DNA from: Cytophagales bacterium
GTDB taxonomy: Bacteria > Bacteroidota > Bacteroidia > Cytophagales > Spirosomataceae
Direction: 5' to 3'
Length of the DNA stretch: 5,262 bases
Assembly: GCA_028868395.1 (NCBI GenBank)
Contig: JAGWUO010000104.1
Coordinates: 1 to 5,262, forward strand
Below, in pieces: positions 1-5,262 of this stretch (the stretch's first letter is position 1; every line of letters starts with the position of its first letter). The position numbers and the translations under genes are program-made. A model generated the notes under the pieces. The model ran no database searches. It had not been told where the DNA came from and saw only the letters and a list, made by a program, of their open reading frames with translations.

Positions 1-1270
1 AAACATATTCGGAAGGCGTCCAAACCGATGCATCTTGAATTTGACGCAAGCCATTAGGCAACATGAAATCAAGCGACTGTTCACCGGTATAAATAAAATC
101 AGCTCCAAGGTCATTCATCGCCCATTTATCCGGTTCAGGTAAATAGAAATGACCAATTGCTTTTAGGTCCGTAATAGAAATGGTTGACTTAGCTGAGAAA
201 TCAGCGATTACCCGAGGAACCTGATGTCCACCTATCGAAAAGATTTCAGTAGTTTTTCGACGGGAATGAGCGAACGGATGAATAGGGGAGTCAAAGGCTG
301 CCGAATGCCCCGTAAAAACAGCAATGGGATCTTGCGAAGAAGCTCTTGTATCATAACGACGCACTAAGTCTTTTGCCACTGGAATTTCAAATTCTGGATC
401 TTCTGTTAGGGAAACACGAATAGTATCCCCTAGTCCATCTTCTAATAAAGTGCCTATACCCACAGCCGATTTAATACGACCGTCTTCACCATCACCGGCT
501 TCTGTTACCCCTAAGTGCATTGGATAGGCCTTAAATCCGCCATTCTTCAACTTTTTACTTAATAAACGATAGGCTTCCACCATCACCTGTGTATTCGATG
601 ATTTCATCGAGAGCACAATGTTGAAATAGTTTTCATCCTCGCAAATTCGTAAGAATTCTAAAGCCGATTCCACCATTCCATGAGGCGTATCTCCATAACG
701 GCTCAAAATACGATCAGAAAGCGAACCGTGATTCGTTCCAATACGCATCGCTGTGCCGTATTCCTTACAAATTTTAACCAATGGAAGGAATTTATCGCGG
801 ATGCGATCTAGTTCAGATGCATAGGAAGCATCGGTATAATCAATTGTTTCAAAGCGTTTTTTGTCGGCATAATTACCCGGATTAATGCGCACTTTTTCCA
901 CAATCCTAGCGGCTAATTCAGCTGCATTGGGTGTAAAGTGAATATCTGCTACTAAAGGCGTCGTATAGCCTCGCTCGCGTAAACCTTTGCGAATATTCTC
1001 GAGATTTTGTGCTTCTTTTACAGATGGAGCCGTAATGCGAACTAATTCACAACCTGCATCGATCATTCGAATAGATTGTTCAATGGATCCTTGGGTATCC
1101 ATCGTATCCACTGTCGTCATTGACTGAATTCGAATAGGAAAGTCAGAACCTAAATAGAGATCACCTATTTGCACTGGGATAGTCATGCGTCTTTCATAAG
1201 CATAGAGCGATGAAGCGTACTGATTTCCATCAGTAATTAGGGGATCCGTCAAATTCAAATTGTTAGACAT
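1..1270 (-). CDS. ispG: 4-hydroxy-3-methylbut-2-enyl diphosphate synthase IspG (GcpE), long form, 3' end cut by window
   Basis: This iron-sulfur enzyme of the MEP isoprenoid pathway reductively opens 2-C-methyl-D-erythritol 2,4-cyclodiphosphate to HMBPP in the cytosol. I translated 423 codons from the ATG at 1270; the frame stays open to the left edge. Family blocks visible in order are SMTTVDTMDT (about residues 50-59), VADIHF (108-112), RINPGNY (128-134), RIGTNHGSLSD (176-186), HLGVTEAGDGEDGRIKSA (252-269) and DTIRVSLTEDP (282-292), which together cover the TIM-barrel domain. The only cysteines are C74, C168 and C210. The C-x2-C plus C cluster ligands, found near residues 270-305 in the short E. 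coli-type enzyme, have not appeared by residue 423. This points to the long form with an inserted domain, as in Bacteroidota and plants, with the Fe-S domain beyond the edge. It lies 30 bp after the sugar transporter gene but is functionally unrelated to it. Confidence 0.96.
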   Translation of the reverse strand, partial: MSNNLNLTDPLITDGNQYASSLYAYERRMTIPVQIGDLYLGSDFPIRIQSMTTVDTMDTQGSIEQSIRMIDAGCELVRITAPSVKEAQNLENIRKGLRERGYTTPLVADIHFTPNAAELAARIVEKVRINPGNYADKKRFETIDYTDASYASELDRIRDKFLPLVKICKEYGTAMRIGTNHGSLSDRILSRYGDTPHGMVESALEFLRICEDENYFNIVLSMKSSNTQVMVEAYRLLSKKLKNGGFKAYPMHLGVTEAGDGEDGRIKSAVGIGTLLEDGLGDTIRVSLTEDPEFEIPVAKDLVRRYDTRASSQDPIAVFTGHSAAFDSPIHPFAHSRRKTTEIFSIGGHQVPRVIADFSAKSTISITDLKAIGHFYLPEPDKWAMNDLGADFIYTGEQSLDFMLPNGLRQIQDASVWTPSEYV

Positions 1271-1285
1271 AGCAGAAATAAAACG

Positions 1286-1293
1286 CAAAAATA
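1286..1293 (-). promoter_or_regulatory. Candidate -7 promoter box for ispG
   Basis: Read on the minus strand, this site is TATTTTTG, a full match to the Bacteroidota -7 consensus TAnnTTTG. It lies in the 30-bp gap between the transporter stop and the ispG ATG and would give a leader of only about 10 nt. The -33 element is weak: no TTTG stands at the expected 19-21 bp, the nearest candidates being GTTC at 17 bp and a TTG at 14 bp. An eight-base degenerate motif in AT-rich DNA can arise by chance. Confidence 0.4.
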
Positions 1294-1300
1294 GGCAATT

Positions 1301-2503
1301 CTACTTCCAAGAACTCTTTTTATGCCCAATTGTTGCGTAATAATAGATAAAAATATAGCAAGGGATTAAAATCAGGTAAGCATTCTGCGTATTCCCGATT
1401 TGGTCTGCAATTTTACCATACAACAAAGGCATAAGCGCTCCACCTGAAATCATCATAATGATTAATGCACTACCCATCTTCGTAAATTTACCCAAGCCAT
1501 TAATGGCTAAAGGCCACAAAGCTGGCCACATCAACGCATTCGCTAAACCTAATAACGCTAAACACAAAACGGAATTAAATCCGGTAAATGCAATCGCACC
1601 AATCGAAAATAGCACACCTAAAATGGCCGAATAATTCAAGGCCTTTTGTTGAGATAAGTAGTTGGGAATAAAGAGGATACCAATAACATAGCCCGCTAAC
1701 ATTCCATATAAAGTATAGGTTGTGAAACTTTTAGCCACATCTTGACTAAAGCCTTGAGAAACCCCATAATTAATGATCGTATCTCCGGCAATAACTTCCA
1801 CTCCTACATAAAGGAAAAAAGCGACTAAGCCTAAGACTAAACTTGGATAGGCCCAAACACTTGATTTAGCATTCCCTGCTTCCTCCACGGTTTCCTCTGC
1901 TTCCACTTCTGGTAAAGAAGAAAACCACACCCAAATAGCTAAAACCACTAAAACCGCGGTCATGATACCATATGGCATAATCACAATGGCTAATTTTTCC
2001 GCTCCAGCTACAGCACTTGAAAGAAATAATCCCCCAAAAATAAATTGACTCAAAATCCCCGCCACCTTATTGCAAATTCCCATGACAGAAATACGTTGTG
2101 CCGCAGAATCCGCAGGACCTAATATCGTTACATACGGATTAGAAGCCGTTTGAAGAAGCGCTAAACCGGTACCGATTACAAAAAGACCAAATAAAAACAT
2201 CGGATAATTGGCCATTTGAGCGGCTGGAATAAATAATAAGGTTCCCACAGCCATGGCTAATAATCCAAGCGACATCCCTTTCTTAAAGCCTGTCTTTGCC
2301 AATACCCAAGAGGATGGAATTGCCATCACGAAATAAGAGATAAAGAAAGCGAAGGTAACTAAAAGTGAGTCGAAGTTATTTAATTGAAAGGCATCCTTAA
2401 AGAAGGCAATTAAAACCGAATTCACCCAGGTCACAAAACCAAAGACAAAGAAGAGAATACCGATAATTAAAAGAGGTCCGTTAACGTTTTTTGATTGGTT
2501 CAT
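1301..2503 (-). CDS. FucP-family (FHS) sugar MFS transporter
   Basis: This 400-residue inner-membrane protein with about 12 hydrophobic segments belongs to the fucose/glucose/N-acetylglucosamine branch of the major facilitator superfamily. Signatures include GFVTWVNSVLIAFFK in TM1 (22-36), LVMAIPS-like YFVMAIPSSWVLAKTGFKKG in TM2 and the following loop (57-76), LLQTASNPYVTILGP in TM4 (116-130), MGICNK (141-146) in TM5, and YVGVEVIAGD in TM7 (232-241). A polar, acidic stretch at about 198-214 is the central cytoplasmic loop. It starts 4 bp after the GH109 gene stop, so the two are almost certainly cotranscribed, and the likely cargo is the sugar that enzyme releases (GalNAc or GlcNAc, inferred). 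Compared from memory with E. coli FucP, the proton-coupling Asp46 and Glu135 positions carry S29 and Q118. The family is firm; the substrate is not. Confidence 0.92.
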   Translation of the reverse strand: MNQSKNVNGPLLIIGILFFVFGFVTWVNSVLIAFFKDAFQLNNFDSLLVTFAFFISYFVMAIPSSWVLAKTGFKKGMSLGLLAMAVGTLLFIPAAQMANYPMFLFGLFVIGTGLALLQTASNPYVTILGPADSAAQRISVMGICNKVAGILSQFIFGGLFLSSAVAGAEKLAIVIMPYGIMTAVLVVLAIWVWFSSLPEVEAEETVEEAGNAKSSVWAYPSLVLGLVAFFLYVGVEVIAGDTIINYGVSQGFSQDVAKSFTTYTLYGMLAGYVIGILFIPNYLSQQKALNYSAILGVLFSIGAIAFTGFNSVLCLALLGLANALMWPALWPLAINGLGKFTKMGSALIIMMISGGALMPLLYGKIADQIGNTQNAYLILIPCYIFIYYYATIGHKKSSWK

Positions 2504-2507
2504 AGGT

Positions 2508-3860
2508 TTAGTATTGATCGTTTAAAGCAAAAATAGGTTGATTTTTTTTCCATTTACCGCGGGTGAAATCAGGTATTTGAATAGGAGCGGAGCCCTTTTT
2601 AATGGACTCCTCAGAAAGGGGTGCAATAGCTGACCAAGCCGCCGCATCATACACATCAATCGGTGGAGCTACTTTCGCCTTGATTGCCTCGATAAAGGCT
2701 CTTAAAACGAAATAATCAATACCTCCATGGCCCGCATTTTCCGCATCAGCGGCATGCGCTTTCCATAAAGGGTGATCGTATTTTTCTAGATAAGGTTTCG
2801 CGTCTTCCCAGCGGTGTGCTTTAGGAGATACTCCTTCTAAATAAATCGATTTATTATCCTCCATCCATAATCCTTTTGTTCCTTGAACTCGGAAACCTAA
2901 GGAATAAGGTCGTGGTGAATTCGTATCATGCGTAATGAGAATCGTTTCTCCATTGACACATTTGATCATGGTTTGGACGATGTCACCGCATTTGAAATTG
3001 ACTTTCGCGTTTGGATGATCAGCTCCTCCTTTTTCAACAATATAATTATGTAGTCCCAAAGAGGGCGTTGCCATCGACGTTAAATAGGCGAATTGATTTC
3101 CACGGTTAATATTCAACATCTCAGCCACCGGCCCTAAACCGTGTGTTGGATACAAATCTCCATTGCGGTCGACAGAATGCTGGGTGCGCCATTTGGCCTC
3201 AGAAAAACCTTTCTCCCCAAACTCCACACCGCCGCCATAAGCTTGCTTTCCATCATTGAATTTCACTTCACGCAAATCATGCTGATAACCACATTGTACA
3301 TGATTTAAAGTACCGAACATCCCCTGGCGAACCATATTTAACGTGGCCAACACATCACGGCGGTAACACACATTCTCCAAAATCATGCAATGAGAACCCG
3401 TTTTCTCGAACATATTCACCAGATCCCACGATTCTTTCAAGGTTACGGTAGCGGAAACTTCCACACCCGCGTATTTACCTTGTTTCATCACTTCCAAGGC
3501 CATGGGAACGTGCCATTCCCAAGGAGTAGCAATGACCACACCATCGATGTCAGAACGCTTGGCTAAGTTTTCAAAATCTTTTTCTGTTTTACCAAAGACT
3601 GCAGGAGCGGGGCGTCCTTTGTCGGAAACCATCTTTAAAGCGATGTCAATGGCTTTAGGATCGATATCACAAATAGCTACCACCTCAACATCTGGTCGAT
3701 ACATGGCCATTTCGAGGTGATTTTGGCCTCTTAATCCAACGCCAATAAAACCTAAACGCACTTTTGTTTGTTCTTCAGGTAACTGTCGTAGGAAAGTGGG
3801 GAATAAAGCGGTACCAGAGGTATATACTAAGGAATCGGAAATAAACTTCCTTCTTTTCAT
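2508..3860 (-). CDS. GH109-type NAD-dependent glycosidase (alpha-N-acetylgalactosaminidase-like), twin-arginine signal
   Basis: This 450-residue member of the Gfo/Idh/MocA fold closely resembles the glycoside hydrolase family 109 alpha-N-acetylgalactosaminidase of Elizabethkingia, which hydrolyses the glycosidic bond by an NAD+-dependent oxidation/elimination cycle. The N-terminus KRRKFI is a twin-arginine motif, implying folded export with bound NAD. The Rossmann motif GFIGVGLRG is at 37-45. The usual dehydrogenase EKP lysine motif is replaced by GVEVS (132-136), as in GH109. Further hallmarks are PWEWH (113-117), ENVCYRRD (162-169), GYQHD (191-195), YPTHG (237-241), RPYSLGF (317-323) and AGHGGIDYF (376-384). 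E162, Y192, H194, H240 and Y319 match the reported catalytic or binding residues at a constant offset of 12-13 (numbering from memory). I chose the ATG at 3860, not the one at 3956, because it puts the twin-arginine motif at the N-terminus and avoids overlapping the divergent gene. The exact sugar specificity is unproven. Confidence 0.9.
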   Translation of the reverse strand: MKRRKFISDSLVYTSGTALFPTFLRQLPEEQTKVRLGFIGVGLRGQNHLEMAMYRPDVEVVAICDIDPKAIDIALKMVSDKGRPAPAVFGKTEKDFENLAKRSDIDGVVIATPWEWHVPMALEVMKQGKYAGVEVSATVTLKESWDLVNMFEKTGSHCMILENVCYRRDVLATLNMVRQGMFGTLNHVQCGYQHDLREVKFNDGKQAYGGGVEFGEKGFSEAKWRTQHSVDRNGDLYPTHGLGPVAEMLNINRGNQFAYLTSMATPSLGLHNYIVEKGGADHPNAKVNFKCGDIVQTMIKCVNGETILITHDTNSPRPYSLGFRVQGTKGLWMEDNKSIYLEGVSPKAHRWEDAKPYLEKYDHPLWKAHAADAENAGHGGIDYFVLRAFIEAIKAKVAPPIDVYDAAAWSAIAPLSEESIKKGSAPIQIPDFTRGKWKKNQPIFALNDQY

Positions 3861-3940
3861 TTTGTTAATGATAGGTCTAATAGGTGTTATAAAGATGAAA
3901 TTTAAGGAAAATACTTTAAATTTATAAGAATTTAGAAAAA
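3861..3940. promoter_or_regulatory. Divergent intergenic region holding both promoters
   Basis: This 80-bp, strongly AT-rich spacer separates the start codons of the GH109 gene (leftward) and the PTPS gene (rightward), so promoters for both sets should lie here or just inside the genes. Near matches to the Bacteroidota -7 box TAnnTTTG are TAAATTTA on the plus strand (3917-3924) and TAAATTTC on the minus strand (3897-3904), each differing only in the last base. Neither has a clear TTTG at -33. No GGAGG-like ribosome site precedes either start; A-rich runs do, as is usual in the phylum. Confidence 0.5.
3898..3923. repeat. Short AT-only inverted repeat between divergent starts
   Basis: AAATTTAA (3898-3905) and TTAAATTT (3916-3923) are perfect 8-bp inverted arms around a 10-bp centre. 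The arms coincide with the two candidate -7 boxes pointing in opposite directions. The repeat could be an operator for a dimeric regulator or simply the mirrored promoter elements. Arms made only of A and T in an AT-rich spacer are weak evidence. Confidence 0.3.
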
Positions 3941-4363
3941 ATGACTGAAGCTCCACGCGTTACTGTATTCCGAAAAGAACATTTCAATGCTGCACATCGT
4001 TTGCATAATCCACTTTGGACAGCTGAGAAAAACAAAGAAATTTTCGGTTTATGTAACAATCCGAACTACCATGGACATAATTATGAAATTATTATTCAGG
4101 TAACCGGAACAATTGACCCAGAAACGGGTTATGTCATTGATACGAAGTTTTTATCGGATTTAGCGCAGACTGAGGTTTGCAAAAAATTTGATCACAAGAA
4201 TTTAAATTTAGACGTCCCTGAGTTCGCTGATTTAAATCCTACTGCTGAAAACATCGTCATGGTGATATTTAACAAACTGAGGGCTAAACTCCCTTCTAAA
4301 TTAGATTTAAAAATCAGATTGTATGAAACAGAAAGAAATTTCGTTGAATTCCCTGCTAATTGA
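3941..4363 (+). CDS. 6-pyruvoyl-tetrahydropterin synthase homologue (QueD/PTPS superfamily), mammalian-type active site
   Basis: This 140-residue cytosolic enzyme belongs to the COG0720 family, which acts on dihydroneopterin triphosphate, the product of the next gene. Zinc ligands are H19 (in FNAAHR) and H44 and H46 (in HGHNY). The catalytic cysteine is C38 in CNNPNYHGH, with five residues between C and HGH. The Asp-His pair is D84-H85 in FDHKNLNLDVP. T101-E103 (TAEN) and E129 (YETE) fit pterin-binding positions. The C-x5-HGH spacing and the CNNPN and DHKNLxLDVP blocks resemble animal PTPS; classical QueD for queuosine has C-x3-HGH. Removal of the triphosphate to give 6-pyruvoyl-tetrahydropterin is thus the favoured reaction, with 6-carboxy-tetrahydropterin synthase activity as the alternative. 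The ATG follows an A-rich run, and the length is normal for the family. It leads a rightward operon with folE and an SDR gene. Confidence 0.92.
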   Translation: MTEAPRVTVFRKEHFNAAHRLHNPLWTAEKNKEIFGLCNNPNYHGHNYEIIIQVTGTIDPETGYVIDTKFLSDLAQTEVCKKFDHKNLNLDVPEFADLNPTAENIVMVIFNKLRAKLPSKLDLKIRLYETERNFVEFPAN

Positions 4364-5024
4364 TACCGACCGTTTCTTGTTAACTGACGAGGAAATTGGA
4401 GATAATCATGTAGCCACCTCTATCGAAACACCGATGAGGGAGGATGCTTTTGATCTTTCTGATTCGGAGAAAATAGCCATTATTGAATCTCATTTCCGTG
4501 AAATCATGTTAACCTTAGGGTTAGATTTAACCGACGATTCTTTACGAGGCACTCCTAAAAGAGTGGCTAAAATGTACGTAGAGGAAATATTTAGCGGTTT
4601 GAATCCAGCTAATGAGCCTAAAGTTGCCTTGTTTGAAAATAAATACGGCTATAATGAGATGTTGATTGAAAAGAATATTTCATTCTATTCTAATTGCGAG
4701 CATCATTTTGTACCTATCATGGGTAAGACGCACATTGCGTATATCTCTTCTGGACAAGTCATTGGCCTTTCGAAATTAAATCGAATAGTTCAGTATTATG
4801 CCAAAAGACCCCAAGTTCAAGAGCGCCTAACAATGCAAATTGCAAAGCATCTTCAAAGAGTTTTGAAAACAGATCATGTTGCCGTATTTATTGATGCAAA
4901 ACACTTGTGCGTCTCTTCTAGAGGGGTAAAAGACGAGGCAACTTCTACGATTACGTCCTATTATGGAGGTAAATTCCAAGAAGAAAATACAAGAAGAGAA
5001 TTCTTACAATCTATTCAAGCCTAA
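4323..5024 (+). CDS. folE: GTP cyclohydrolase I FolE
   Basis: It converts GTP to 7,8-dihydroneopterin triphosphate, the entry step to folate, biopterin and deazapurine compounds, as a cytosolic homodecamer. The protein has 233 residues. Zinc ligands are C125 and H128 (in SNCEHHF) and C196 (in KHLCVSSRG); H127 and H194 match the catalytic histidines of the E. coli enzyme. GTP-binding and family blocks include SLRGTPKRVAKM (73-84), GLSKLNRIV (148-156), RRPQVQERLT-like KRPQVQERLT (161-170) and SRGVKDE (199-205). The segment GDNHVATSIETPMREDAF (26-43) is a conserved Bacteroidota N-terminal block, so the ATG at 4434 (M38) is too late. The ATG at 4323 is the only upstream ATG and gives a 41-bp overlap with the PTPS gene in another frame; a TTG start at 4377 without overlap cannot be excluded. 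Strong coupling with PTPS supports a shared pterin pathway. Confidence 0.97.
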   Translation: MKQKEISLNSLLIDTDRFLLTDEEIGDNHVATSIETPMREDAFDLSDSEKIAIIESHFREIMLTLGLDLTDDSLRGTPKRVAKMYVEEIFSGLNPANEPKVALFENKYGYNEMLIEKNISFYSNCEHHFVPIMGKTHIAYISSGQVIGLSKLNRIVQYYAKRPQVQERLTMQIAKHLQRVLKTDHVAVFIDAKHLCVSSRGVKDEATSTITSYYGGKFQEENTRREFLQSIQA

Positions 5025-5027
5025 ATC

Positions 5028-5262
5028 ATGGGAAAATATGTTATTGTTGGGGCTAGCCAAGGAATTGGGGAGTCCATTGCTACTACTTTGCTTTCTGCTG
5101 GCCATGAAGTGATTAACTTCTCTAGAAATCCATCTTCTATTGCGGGTGTAGTAAATTTCACATGGGATGCGCTGGAAACGGATGATGCTGCTTTAGCAGC
5201 AATGACTGGACCTGTAGACGGAATCGCTTATTGCCCAGGAAGTATAAATTTGAAGCCTTTTC
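5028..5262 (+). CDS. Short-chain dehydrogenase/reductase (SDR), N-terminal part, possible pterin reductase
   Basis: The gene opens at the ATG 3 bp after the folE stop and is cut by the right edge; 78 codons are visible. The start MGKYVIVGASQGIGESIA holds the SDR cofactor motif G8-x3-G12-x-G14 after the first beta strand. The second strand ends in INFSRN (29-34); R33 is compatible with NADPH preference. W45-D46 lies near the usual adenine-contact Asp. The fourth strand ends GIAYCPGS (65-72), so the common NNAG motif is replaced by YCPGS. The Ser-Tyr-Lys catalytic residues would lie beyond the edge. Placement after PTPS and folE suggests a sepiapterin-reductase-like step that reduces the 6-pyruvoyl side chain, but this rests on context. 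A dihydropterin reductase role (FolM-like) or an unrelated SDR are alternatives. Confidence 0.85.
   Translation, partial: MGKYVIVGASQGIGESIATTLLSAGHEVINFSRNPSSIAGVVNFTWDALETDDAALAAMTGPVDGIAYCPGSINLKPF

Noticed and set aside
1271..1300. Transcription terminator between the transporter gene and ispG
   Set aside because: No stem with a following T run is present in the gap on the minus strand; the T-rich part is better explained as a promoter box.
3502..3720. Plus-strand open frame of 72 codons
   Set aside because: It is fully antisense to the Rossmann domain of the GH109 gene, has no recognisable domain, and the opposite strand carries clear family motifs throughout.
2508..3860. Ordinary Gfo/Idh/MocA sugar dehydrogenase
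   Set aside because: The EKP lysine motif is replaced by GVEVS, and PWEWH, ENVCYRRD, GYQHD and AGHGG are GH109 hallmarks, so a glycosidase is the better call.
3861..3956. Thirty-two-codon N-terminal extension of the GH109 protein starting at 3956
   Set aside because: It would run across the whole divergent spacer and into the PTPS start, reads as AT-rich noncoding sequence, and would bury the twin-arginine motif that belongs at the N-terminus.
3941..4363. QueD of queuosine biosynthesis
   Set aside because: The C-x5-HGH spacing and animal PTPS-like blocks, together with an SDR neighbour and no queE or queC in view, favour a PTPS reading. It is kept as an alternative because the rest of the genome is not visible.
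4434..5024. Shorter FolE starting at M38
   Set aside because: It would lose part of the GDNHVATSIETPMREDAF block that is conserved in Bacteroidota FolE proteins.
1..5262. Mobile elements, CRISPR arrays, tRNA or rRNA genes, riboswitches
   Set aside because: No terminal repeats, transposase motifs, regularly spaced repeats, or recognisable RNA gene signatures were seen; nearly the whole window is coding.

Overview
The window looks like chromosomal DNA of a Bacteroidota member. A Cytophagales- or Flavobacteria-like host is my inference. The grounds are AT-rich spacers, start codons preceded by A-rich stretches instead of Shine-Dalgarno motifs, a TAnnTTTG-type -7 box, and protein variants typical of the phylum (long-form IspG, a twin-arginine GH109 protein, a FucP-family sugar transporter, and FolE with a conserved N-terminal block). 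I see no mobile element, CRISPR array, tRNA or rRNA.

The layout is two divergent gene sets that meet at an 80-bp AT-rich spacer (3861-3940). Leftward on the minus strand are a GH109-type NAD-dependent glycosidase (2508-3860), a sugar MFS transporter 4 bp downstream (1301-2503), and, after a further 30 bp, ispG (4-hydroxy-3-methylbut-2-enyl diphosphate synthase), cut by the left edge (1-1270). The first two form an obvious functional pair: release of an N-acetylated amino sugar in the periplasm, then uptake. ispG is an unrelated housekeeping gene of the MEP isoprenoid pathway and has a well-matched -7 box in the 30-bp gap, so it may be transcribed on its own.

Rightward on the plus strand are a 6-pyruvoyl-tetrahydropterin synthase homologue with the mammalian-style C-x5-H-G-H active site (3941-4363), GTP cyclohydrolase I folE (4323-5024, overlapping it by 41 bp), and an SDR-family reductase 3 bp later that runs off the right edge (5028-5262). 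The order PTPS, GTP cyclohydrolase I, SDR matches the three chemical steps of tetrahydrobiopterin synthesis (GTP to dihydroneopterin triphosphate, to 6-pyruvoyl-tetrahydropterin, to a reduced biopterin). The most interesting hypothesis in the window is therefore a compact bacterial biopterin-type cofactor operon with an atypical, uncharacterised reductase. The first two enzymes are well supported; the reductase assignment is an inference from context.
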